Part shown: positions 1 through 7,902 of the stretch, one piece after another
How positions within the stretch are numbered: position 1 is the stretch's first letter
Layout: each line of letters opens with the position of its first letter
Assembly (NCBI GenBank): GCA_964486285.1
Contig: CAZALH010000005.1
Coordinates: 1 to 61,623, forward strand
Direction of reading: 5' to 3'
From: JAIDVZ01 sp964486285
GTDB taxonomy: Bacteria > Verrucomicrobiota > Verrucomicrobiia > Opitutales > JAIRKQ01
Length of the DNA: 61,623 nucleotides
Notes under the pieces: generated by a model
Databases searched by the model: none
What the model was told of the DNA's origin: nothing
Seen by the model: only the letters and a program-made list of their open reading frames with translations
Translations under genes and position numbers: made by a program

Positions 1-347
1 AAGTCAACCCCTTTGATCGAAAAAACTCAAAAAAAAGAATAAGTTTACAAATGATTTACAAATATCGATAAAGGTGCAGGGAATTACCTGAGGGCGCATT
101 GGCAATTTTGTAAATAATGCTTCGTAAAACTTTTTAAAACTTTTGGGGGATTTTTAGGGGAAAAAGTTTTAGGGTTTTTGAATTATAGAACGTGATAAAA
201 TAGCGGATTGTTGGAGATTTTATAAAAAAAGTTTTACGGGAGGCCCTATATAGGGAGTTTCTATAAAACTTTTTTCTGAAAATAGGATGTTTTTTACAAA
301 AATATCAACTAAAACCTAATCTTTGTAACCTTTGAATTTGTTGTCTT
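1..347. other. Non-coding left edge with repeated motifs
   Basis: I see no supported gene here. The stretch is AT-rich, with G-runs and several copies of TAAAACTTTT in both orientations (listed separately). It lies immediately downstream of the broken RepA-like ATPase on the minus strand, so it could be a remnant of an element's control or origin region. That role is inference. Confidence 0.5.
125..275. repeat. TAAAACTTTT decamer cluster with nested inverted repeat
   Basis: The decamer TAAAACTTTT occurs at 125-134 and 135-144 (tandem, plus strand), 162-171 and 227-236 (minus strand) and 264-273 (plus strand). The last two are part of a perfect 12-bp inverted repeat, 225-236 against 264-275. 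Its 27-nt interior contains a second perfect palindrome, CCCTATATAGGG, at 244-255. The two dyads share almost the same centre (about 249.5 and 250). Such structures occur as iterons, operators or bidirectional terminators. Which applies here cannot be read from sequence alone. Confidence 0.55.
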
Positions 348-1127
348 TTAAACTGCAATATACCTTTGTCCATCTTTCTTAATAAGTCCACTTTCAACAA
401 GTTTATGAACATGTATAGAAACAACACCTTTAGTAATATTTAGTTCCTGAGCGATATCAGAATTAGAATCTACACCGGATTTAATTAATTCGTAGATTAA
501 TTTTTTAGTATCTGTTAATTTCCAATTGACCGACATGTGAGCATTATTAGTGACGAAAGTCCAATCCAGAGAAGGCTCGTGTAAGCCATCGTCTTCACGG
601 TTTTTAGTAAATACAGTGGAGAATGCTGTACCTTTATCGATATTAGCGAATTTAAAGTTAGGAGAGACTTTAATTACCCAATCTGCGGAATCTTAACGTC
701 TAGAGGTACCACGCATGTCATTACCATCACGATTAGCATGATGGATGATAACCACTGTGATCCTGGCATGTCGAAAGCGTAATAGCCAACCAAGGACCTG
801 TTCCCAAGAATCAGCTTCGTTCTCCTTCATGCCCGAACAAAGACAAGATAGATTGTCAAGGAATAGTACCTTTATGGAATCAGTAATGCAATAAGAAAGT
901 AACCATTCTTGTTGCTCTTCTTTGCACAAGTTTAAGATAATTTCCTGATCAGCAAGATCTTCATGAGATAGCAGATAAAGATTATCAAAAGGAGGGTTGT
1001 CTAATAGTAATAGACGTTCTTTCATTGAGCTGAGAGGCATTTCGCCGTCGACATATAAAGTTTTCCAGGGAGATTCGCATGTCCAAGGGCCATAATAAGT
1101 TATACCTTTACTGATAGATATTGCCAT
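348..1127 (-). pseudogene. RepA-like AAA ATPase fragment, in-frame stop
   Basis: This is the remnant of a RecA-fold ATPase of the RepA/AAA_25 type found on plasmids, phages and satellites, where it acts as a hexameric helicase or replication ATPase. Visible parts are YVDGEMP after the expected Walker A position, a Walker B-like strand IKVLFLDNLS, the IIHHANRDGNDMRGTSRR segment, and a C-terminal winged-helix segment (DIAQELNITKGVVSIHVHKL). A TAA at 693-695 interrupts the frame, and the same frame continues as DSADWVIKV to the stop at 348. Related proteins usually have Glu at this point, so GAA to TAA is the simple explanation. Upstream of 1127 the frame meets a stop within a few codons and no GxxGxGK[ST] is present, so the N-terminus with Walker A is lost. 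Readthrough would not restore activity. Confidence 0.78.
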
Positions 1128-2722
1128 ATCCCAAGCGAACTATGTTTCACTTGTTTTTTTGTTTGATGTTTTTTGAAAGAAAGATAGAAAATTCTAGCGT
1201 GAGTATTGGAGGTGTACAAGAATTTGGATTGGTAAAGGATAGAAATGATAGCACGCTGCTTGTGGGAACATCTGAACCACAAGACATGATGACTCAAATG
1301 AGGACTCAAATTAACGGCATATGTCCAAGTAATGTGGATAGTATGCCAAGAAATATTAAAGAAGTTAAAACTTTATGGAGCAGTGTAGCTTCTTGTTTTG
1401 CCAATGTTTGTTTTGATAGGAATAGACAAGTTAATTTGGAGAGTTGTGAAATGTTAAAGGATTTTATTGTTCAACATTGTTCAGGTACACCTATAACTCA
1501 AAACCCATTTTGCTATATTCCAGGAATGGAGTTAATACGTGATCAGGTATTATCGGTATTGGGTAAAATTGAAACACCTCTCCCTTGTGGAAATGGTTAT
1601 ACGCAGTCTTTAGCGAGTATATTAAGAGATATCGAAAAGTTCGATTTAAATAAATTTTCTGTCGCTGGCAAACAAATAATAAAACACATTGCCCATGTTG
1701 ATCAGATGAGTTCGATTTCAGATGCAGGTCATGTCATTTTACAATCTCTTTTTACCCCACATAGACAAATTTCTCTTCCTACCTGTAATATGGATGCGAT
1801 AATAATAAGTGAAACATTTAATAATCCAGCAAGATTAGCTAGAATTTTTAAGGATATTTTGTGCAGCAGTCCTGAGGCGCAAATAAATTTAGCTTCTCAG
1901 AATACTATTACTATACAATCTCCTACTGAAGATTGTTGCTTAGAGGTGAGACCCAAAAATCCTGAGAATGAAGATAATCAAAAGTATTTATTATTTAAAG
2001 AGGAAGAAGAAGAGATGCGAACTTTAGAAGGTATTTCTTTAATAAGGAATGATAAAGAAGAAACAATTGGGTTGAAAATACCAATAAATGATCTAAATGA
2101 TGTATTGCTTGCAAATTTAATGCAAAATGTATATGGAGGAGATCAGGGTATAGTTGTAACAGAAGGTTTTATTAGATCGCGTGAATTGTATTTTGGTATT
2201 CCTGGCAATTGTGGTTTTATGAGGGAACCGATAAAATGTAATCCACAAAAAACTGAATGGAGGGAATGTATATTTCAAAATGGAGAAGTAGAAAATATTC
2301 CTATTCATTATTTTTCATCAGAAGCGATGCGCACATTAATTACCCAAGCCCAACAATTGAAAAAGCAAGGGCTAAATATTGTTTCAACTTTTTTCTCACA
2401 GCCTAACAGTGAAGTTGATCCAGCGAATAAAATCAAAGGGCAATTCGATTTAGATAAAATTAATGGTCATGTTGAAAATTTATATTTAGATAGTGTAATT
2501 GATATACAAAATATGAAGATCGATGACTTCCGAATTATAGGAGATAGAAACTGGATAGTAGAGGATGGGGAACCTGTTTATTTAGGAATACATAAATTAA
2601 ACGATCAGTTTGTATTTACAGTAATGAAAATTAGTGTAAATCCTGACTCAGGACAAAGACAACTTAATTGTGATGATGGGGAATACGGAGAAATAGGTCA
2701 GATATGTTTTTATAATCAGTAA
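1121..2722 (+). CDS. Orphan cargo protein, 533 aa
   Basis: I do not recognise this protein. It is a long open frame starting exactly where the minus-strand ATPase remnant breaks off. The first 26 codons run across that junction and may not be translated. A GTG at 1199 (SIGGVQEFGLVKD) and an ATG at 1142 are alternative starts. The product is soluble-looking, with no clear signal peptide or membrane segment after the first 20 residues, an acidic run near residue 295 and scattered cysteines. It is the only large intact gene in a decayed element, which suggests it has been retained as cargo or that the insertion is recent. An effector or toxin role is possible but no motif supports one. Confidence 0.6.
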   Translation: MPYPKRTMFHLFFCLMFFERKIENSSVSIGGVQEFGLVKDRNDSTLLVGTSEPQDMMTQMRTQINGICPSNVDSMPRNIKEVKTLWSSVASCFANVCFDRNRQVNLESCEMLKDFIVQHCSGTPITQNPFCYIPGMELIRDQVLSVLGKIETPLPCGNGYTQSLASILRDIEKFDLNKFSVAGKQIIKHIAHVDQMSSISDAGHVILQSLFTPHRQISLPTCNMDAIIISETFNNPARLARIFKDILCSSPEAQINLASQNTITIQSPTEDCCLEVRPKNPENEDNQKYLLFKEEEEEMRTLEGISLIRNDKEETIGLKIPINDLNDVLLANLMQNVYGGDQGIVVTEGFIRSRELYFGIPGNCGFMREPIKCNPQKTEWRECIFQNGEVENIPIHYFSSEAMRTLITQAQQLKKQGLNIVSTFFSQPNSEVDPANKIKGQFDLDKINGHVENLYLDSVIDIQNMKIDDFRIIGDRNWIVEDGEPVYLGIHKLNDQFVFTVMKISVNPDSGQRQLNCDDGEYGEIGQICFYNQ

Positions 2723-2771
2723 AACTTAAAATTTTCTTGACATAGATTAACAAATATTAGGCTAGGTTAGC

Positions 2772-3011
2772 ATGAATTCTGGATCTTTTAATGCGAGTGA
2801 TGTCAAACATGTGTTTTTTCAACCAACATATTGGGGTCTTGGAAATATGCACAGGCGTGATAAGCAAGGGCGTGTGTGCGAGTTCGGTAGTAATGGGGAG
2901 AACAAATGCGTTAAAGCTGATGAACAAGGGTTACCTCTTAAAGAGGAAGGTAAATTTATCTCTTCAGCAGTAACAAATGATTTAGCAGAAAGAGATGTAA
3001 CAGCTAAGTAA
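2772..3011 (+). CDS. Small hydrophilic orphan, 79 aa
   Basis: This is a short open frame 49 bp after the 533-aa cargo gene on the same strand, encoding a charged, soluble protein beginning MNSGSFNASDVKHVFF. I recognise no domain. A second overlapping frame (2791-2973) exists, but its product looks less protein-like. Its 3' end overlaps the stop of the opposite-strand HTH gene. A TTGACA at 2737-2742 precedes it, but I see no convincing -10 at normal spacing. It could be a real accessory gene or a chance ORF. Confidence 0.35.
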   Translation: MNSGSFNASDVKHVFFQPTYWGLGNMHRRDKQGRVCEFGSNGENKCVKADEQGLPLKEEGKFISSAVTNDLAERDVTAK

Positions 3012-3338
3012 ATGTGTTAATATCCTTTTGTTGTTTTAGAATGAATGCTGGGCCTTCTGAAATAAGTCCCGGATTTGTTTTTTTGGAGCGAAGATTTGTT
3101 TTTATTTGAAAAATATGATAATAGCATAAGGGAGCTAGTTTTCTTGTTCTTGCCTCACTAATTTTTAGAGATTTTAACCCGGAATAGCGTCTGGTTAATA
3201 ACCAATTAACCAACGTTTGTGTCTGAATTCCAAGAAACTTTGCAGCTTCATCGATTCTGAGAAGTTCGTACTTAGCATCTGCACTTGCATTTGCGACTTG
3301 CTGTGCAGCTATGTTGCTGTCGCAATTCTATTAACCAT
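3004..3338 (-). pseudogene. Excisionase/AlpA-like HTH protein, start lost
   Basis: The frame encodes YELLRIDEAAKFLGIQ followed by TLVNWLLTRR and SGLKSLKI. This is the pattern of the small helix-turn-helix (MerR-like, excisionase/AlpA) proteins next to tyrosine integrases, which bind att DNA or activate the integrase gene. The frame is open from 3327 down to the stop at 3004, but I find no ATG, GTG or TTG before the HTH. The nearest plausible start, ATG at 3338, gives MVNRIATAT and then a stop in another frame. One missing base just after this peptide would join the two. A later ATG at 3213 would omit half of the HTH. I read it as broken, though an atypical start cannot be excluded. Confidence 0.6.
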
Positions 3339-3428
3339 GGTTAATTTAAACAAAGATAATTTTACATTTTGTAACAAAATTTTATCAATAAAATGTAAAA
3401 ATGCTCTTGAATATGTAATTTTTGGTCT

Positions 3429-4632
3429 TTAAATACCAGAAAATGCCTTTTCTAGTCCTGCTCTAACAGGATCGTTAGACAGTCTGGCATAAATAGCGGT
3501 AGATTGCTGAGATTTATGGCCTAAGGACTTTCCAATAACGACTAAGCTAACTCCTGCTATGGCCTGGTAACTACCATTTGTTCGCCTGAGAACATGTATT
3601 CGCAAGTTAGTTAATCCAGCACGTTCTAATATACGTTTCCACGCACTTGCCGGTTCCACAAAATGTCCAGTTTTACTTTTAGAACTAAGGAATACCCATG
3701 GCGAGGTCACTTTTAAACCGATACGATCATGTAAAATTTCAAGAGCTTGTTCAATTAATGGTACACGTATAGGATCACCATTTTTAGTATCTGGGATTCG
3801 CCACTCGTTAATATTGAAATCAATATCTTCCCACTTCATGCTTAATACGTTTGCTCTACGCGCTCCGGTATATAAGCATATTAAGAAAAAGTCACGGGCA
3901 TCGCGATTCGGCTCATTATTTAATGCTTCCATTAGTTGAGGTAATTCTTCTTTTAAAACAAATCGATCACGTTTTTGTTCCTTGAATTTTGAAATCCCTG
4001 TAGCTGGATTTGTTCCTTCCCAGCCCCAGGAGATCATCTTGTTGTAAATTGCTCGTATATATGTTAGCGCTAAGTTAGCTGCTATTTTCCCATGTTGAAA
4101 ACCGATTTTGTTGTGCAATTCTTGAAGTTCGCATTTTTTAATCGAAGAAAGTTTCCTACTGGTCCATAATGGAAGTATTTTTTTAAAGCATGATTTGATA
4201 TTTTTTTTAGTGTTAAGTTTATTTTCTATTTGTATATGCCTATCCATATACATCTGAAAAGCTTCACCAAAAGTTTTATCTTTAGATAATTTTTGTTTTT
4301 CTTCGTATGGATCTTTACCAGCTGCGATTTCACCTTTAATTTTTTGGGCAGCTTTTCGCGCTTGTTCAATTGTCATATCCGGGAAATGTCCAAGAACTAT
4401 TCGTTTTATTTTGTCTTTGTATACGCTTACGTACCATGAAACTTTTGTGACCAGTAGGGGTTATGTACAAACTTAGTCCTTTTTCTTTAGTGTCACAAAA
4501 AGTTGATGTCCCTTTAGATGAAATTGGTAACACCATAAGTGTTGCTTTCGTAAAATTTATTTCTGTTTTATTTTTCATAACTGTTGATTTTGAAATTTTA
4601 ATTGCCCCAATGTTGCCCCGTACTGGAGGCAA
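3429..4632 (-). pseudogene. int: P4-type tyrosine integrase, +1 frameshift
   Basis: This is a site-specific recombinase of the tyrosine family with an N-terminal DUF4102-like arm-binding domain (GLSLYITPTGHKSFMVRKR). The C-terminal catalytic domain retains the expected residues: Arg in YTGARR, the HVLRR box (HxxR), His in SLGHKS and the Tyr in AIYARL. The gene is split. The first frame reads to ...RKRIQ, and the continuation DKIKRIVLGHFPDMTIEQAR is in another frame. One extra A at about 4416, in the run CAAAGACAAAATAAAA, explains it. The second piece alone (from ATG 4376) is catalytic but lacks the arm-binding domain. The tRNA remnant about 140 bp upstream is the likely attachment site. A programmed shift is possible but less likely than decay. 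Confidence 0.8.
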
Positions 4633-4770
4633 TTTTAGGCAAAAATTTACAAAATCTCAAAACTATTGTTTTGTTTTAGTTAAGCTCAAATCCCTTAAAA
4701 TACACAAATTTATAATGATTTATAATTCGCGGCAATTTTGTATTTTTTTAGAGAATATAATTCGCAATGA

Positions 4771-4805
4771 TAAGGTCGTCGGTTCGATTCCGATCGGCTC
4801 CACCA
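4771..4805 (+). other. tRNA 3' remnant, attachment-site half
   Basis: The sequence contains a complete T arm (stem 778-782/790-794 of the 4 kb block, loop TTCGATT), a 7-nt acceptor strand CGGCTCC, discriminator A and an encoded CCA. No matching 5' acceptor, D arm or anticodon arm lies upstream. The acceptor strand is identical to that of tRNA-Ala(GGC) at 27819-27894, so the target is plausibly another alanine tRNA. A displaced tRNA 3' end beside an integrase is the usual signature of tRNA-targeted integration, with the intact tRNA at the other end of the element. Confidence 0.75.
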
Positions 4806-5022
4806 CATGCAAGTAACAATTAATATTTTATTAACATTCTGCATTGCTTGAATTAAACTAAGTGACTTGTTTATTATTTGACTTACACAGTGTAATTAAA
4901 TGTGACAGTAATTTTAAAAATTACAGTGAATATCATTTTATATGTACTGTCTTTTAAAACGCTTCAGAGTTCTTAAGCAATACTTGAGGATAGATAGGAG
5001 GAATATGGTCTAGATATATCTA

Positions 5023-5598
5023 TTGTTAATGATTGCAGTGTTTGATTTGGTATTATATGGGAATTGTCGTCAAGAATTTGCACGTGAAAAAGAAAACGGA
5101 ACATTTGATCAGCTTATAGTGAGTCCATTAAACTCTTTTGAAATTCTTATTGGGAAAACAGTTCCCCCGTTGATCATTGCAATGATTCTTACCATGCTTA
5201 TGGTATTTTTCATAATAACTTTATTTAAAATACCATTTTTAGGATCATTTTGTCTGTTTTTTTCGGCGATTTTTGTATCACTGCTGCCGCTCGTCGGTGT
5301 AGGGTTATTTATATCGTCAATATGTAAGACGCAACAACAAGCAATCCTTGGAGTAATTGCATTTCAAATGCCAGCAGTACTATTATCAGGTTTTATTTCG
5401 CCAATTGAAAACATGCCTTCTATTGCTCAATATATAACTTATTTAAACCCTGTAAGATTTTTCATAGTATTAGTTAAAGGAATTTTTTTAAAAGGAATGT
5501 GTATTCAAGATATTGTTACAAATATGATCCCTTTGGTTATTATTGCAGCAATTACGCTGTCTATTGCAACATGGACATTTAAACGAAAACTAAACTAA
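5023..5598 (+). pseudogene. ABC-2 type permease, C-terminal half only
   Basis: The product matches the C-terminal half of YhhJ/YbhR-type ABC-2 exporter permeases: the juxtamembrane REKENGTFDQLIVSPL segment, the EILIGKTVPP helix, then four more hydrophobic segments ending in a basic tail. Family members are about 370 residues with a large N-terminal periplasmic loop. Only 191 residues remain. In the same frame upstream there is a TAG at 5011-5013 right before IYLLLMIAVFDLV, which in relatives is continuous coding sequence, and nothing further upstream resembles the N-terminus. No ABC ATPase or membrane-fusion gene lies beside it. It starts about 220 bp from the att remnant, so loss of its 5' half may be linked to an element-mediated deletion. 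Confidence 0.68.
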
Positions 5599-5930
5599 TT
5601 TGGTTTTTGATGAGTATCGTTTGTCGAAAAAAAGTTCGAAGTATTAGTGCTTTTGTAAGTAAATTTTTTTTTGAAAAAGCATTAGAAAAGTTTCCCTAAT
5701 TGACCATTGTTAAGATAACACTTATTGATAGCTTTATATAAGAGGCTTACTGCGAAGGTTTCTAGAAAATATTGTAATAAAATTTTGTTTCCCAGTTAGA
5801 TTTACCTTGTTAAGGACTCTAAATTTTTGAATTTATAATTGTATCTAGAATATTTTTGCCATATTTTTTGTTTTTAAATAAAAAACACTTTGCAGTAATC
5901 ATAAAAATTTATTATATCCTTTGCTATTGC
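5599..5930. other. Intergenic, nothing recognised
   Basis: This AT-rich stretch separates the permease remnant from transketolase. I see no RNA gene, strong hairpin or consensus promoter. The transketolase frame is open back to 5856, but the leading 25 residues do not resemble the family. Confidence 0.5.
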
Positions 5931-7901
5931 ATGGATTTATATAAACTTGAAAATGGTCTATTAGATAATTTGAAAGAATCTGCTTTGATTTCTAAAGGGC
6001 TTATATGTGACATGGTTGCAGATGCAAAATCTGGACATTTAGGTGCTGCTTTAGGATGTGCTTATATAGGAGCTGCGTTGTTTGGAAAGTTGTTAAATTT
6101 TTCTCCTAATCACCCAAGATGGATTAATCGAGATAGATTTGTTTTATCATGTGGGCATGCAAGCGCTTTTTTATATACTTGGTTACATTTATCGGGTTAT
6201 AATATTACTTTAGATGATTTAAAAAATTTTCGAAAATCACACAGTAATACCCCAGGACATCCAGAATTTGGAATTACACCAGGGGTAGAATGTACAACTG
6301 GTCCATTAGGGCAGGGGATTGCTAATGCTGTAGGTCTTGCACTAAGTAGTAAAAAACTAGAATCAGTGCTTAACCAAGACAAACCTGGTATGATCAATAA
6401 CCGAGTTGTGTGTTTGACCGGAGATGGCTGCCTTCAAGAAGGAATATCTTTTGAAGCTTGCTCATTAGCTGGGCACTGGTGTTTAGACAATTTAATTATT
6501 ATATATGATAGCAATAATGTCACTTTAGATGGAAAATTATCAAGTTCTCAGAGTGATGATATAAAAAAACGTTTCGATAGTTTTGGTTTTGATGTTACCT
6601 CTGTTCAGGGTGATGACATAAAAAGTTTTATATACTCTTATAATGAATTTCACGGTAAATTAAATGGCCGTCCTAAGTTGTTGATTGTAAACACAGTAAT
6701 TGGTGATGGGATACCGGAAATAAGTGGCACTAATAAAGCTCATGGAGAAGCAGGTGTTAAATTTATTTTAGAAAGCAAAAAGAAATGGGGGTTGCCAGAT
6801 CAAAAATATTTTGTTTCAGATGGAGTAAAGCAATTTTTCCGGAAACAAACAGATATTAGAAGTGAGCAGTATGACAGTTGGGGAAAAAAATTTGGGGAAT
6901 TAGAAAAAAAGTGGATTGCTAAGACAACGACGAATGTAAATATTAATTTTGATTGTATTAAATTTCCACAAAGTGGTGTAGTTTCAACAAGGGTAGCTAA
7001 TTCAGATATCATGCAGAAACTAGCAGACCAGGATGATTTAATGATTACTGGTAGCGCTGATTTATTTTCATCAAATAAAAATTACTTATTAGCAGGTTCG
7101 GAGTTTTCATCAGAAAACTATTTAGGGCGCAATATTCAATATGGCATTAGAGAACATGCAATGGGTGCAATTACTAATGGAATTTGTTATGATGGATATT
7201 TTCATTCGTCTTGTGCTACATTTTTAGTCTTTTCAGATTATATGCGCACACCAATTCGCATAGCTGCACTATCCAATATTCACAATTTGTTTTTATTTAC
7301 ACATGATTCAATTGCGGTTGGCCCAGATGGACCAACTCACCAACCTGTAGAAACCATAGCGTCATTGAGATGCATACCAAATTTATATGTTGTACGTCCA
7401 GCAGATTGTGAAGAATTAGTTGGGGCTTGGCAGTTATATTATAAAATGAAAATTCATCCTTTTGCATTTATCTTATCACGACAGGACTTAAAGATCATAG
7501 ATACAATTTCAATTGACGATCGTCGTATGGGGGTTTTGCGTGGAGCATATATTGCAAAAAAGGAAACTGAAATTTTGCGATGTATAGTCATATCTTGTGG
7601 GAGTGAATTAAGTCTTGCTTTGGAGGCTGCAAAAGGTTTTAACGATGTTCGTGTAGTATCGATGCCGTGTATGAAGCAATTTGATGCACAATCACAAGAA
7701 TATAAAGAACATATTCTACCAAAGGATTGTAAACATCGTGTAGTTGTAGAAGCTGGTGTAGCTGTACCTTGGTATAAATATGCAGGGACTGAAGGTATCT
7801 ATATTTGTGTAGAAAATTTTGGATTTAGTGGTTCCCAAGAAGATTTATATCGCGCTAATGGACTAACTGTAGACAATATATTAAAAGCAATAGGAGAATA
7901 A
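5931..7901 (+). CDS. tkt: Transketolase
   Basis: Transketolase is a ThDP enzyme that moves two-carbon ketol units between sugar phosphates in the non-oxidative pentose phosphate pathway. With the ATG at 5931 the protein has 656 residues, the normal length, starting MDLYKLENG. The frame upstream adds only a hydrophobic non-homologous stretch. Motifs in order: SGH at 34-36, GHAS at 75-78, GHPE at 109-112, TGPLGQG at 123-129, the ThDP motif starting GDGCLQEG at 164-171, and IREHAM near residue 410 with the Glu that activates ThDP. It is followed one base later by the AsmA-like gene, so the two may be cotranscribed. Transaldolase lies at 53.6 kb and supplies the partner reaction. Confidence 0.95.
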   Translation: MDLYKLENGLLDNLKESALISKGLICDMVADAKSGHLGAALGCAYIGAALFGKLLNFSPNHPRWINRDRFVLSCGHASAFLYTWLHLSGYNITLDDLKNFRKSHSNTPGHPEFGITPGVECTTGPLGQGIANAVGLALSSKKLESVLNQDKPGMINNRVVCLTGDGCLQEGISFEACSLAGHWCLDNLIIIYDSNNVTLDGKLSSSQSDDIKKRFDSFGFDVTSVQGDDIKSFIYSYNEFHGKLNGRPKLLIVNTVIGDGIPEISGTNKAHGEAGVKFILESKKKWGLPDQKYFVSDGVKQFFRKQTDIRSEQYDSWGKKFGELEKKWIAKTTTNVNINFDCIKFPQSGVVSTRVANSDIMQKLADQDDLMITGSADLFSSNKNYLLAGSEFSSENYLGRNIQYGIREHAMGAITNGICYDGYFHSSCATFLVFSDYMRTPIRIAALSNIHNLFLFTHDSIAVGPDGPTHQPVETIASLRCIPNLYVVRPADCEELVGAWQLYYKMKIHPFAFILSRQDLKIIDTISIDDRRMGVLRGAYIAKKETEILRCIVISCGSELSLALEAAKGFNDVRVVSMPCMKQFDAQSQEYKEHILPKDCKHRVVVEAGVAVPWYKYAGTEGIYICVENFGFSGSQEDLYRANGLTVDNILKAIGE

Positions 7902-7902
7902 A

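Larger units (their letters stand above)
1..4805. mobile_element. Decayed integrative element (right part)
   Basis: This stretch has the gene content of an integrated element: a RepA-like AAA ATPase, an excisionase-like HTH protein, a P4-type tyrosine integrase and unrelated cargo. It ends in a 3' tRNA fragment with no 5' half. All three mobility or replication genes are broken (nonsense codon and N-terminal loss, missing start, frameshift), while the large cargo ORF at 1121-2722 is open. The integrase sits next to the tRNA remnant, the usual layout of tRNA-targeting islands. I see no second copy of the tRNA 3' sequence at the left edge, so the element probably extends beyond the window, where the intact tRNA gene should lie. 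The limits are inferred from gene content. Confidence 0.72.

Noticed and set aside
2117..2308. Minus-strand ORF of 63 codons inside the cargo gene
   Set aside because: It lies wholly in the antisense of a long open frame, has no motif and no plausible start signal.
3217..3432. Plus-strand ORF of 71 codons opposite the HTH gene
   Set aside because: It is antisense to the excisionase-like frame, whose amino-acid pattern is far more protein-like.
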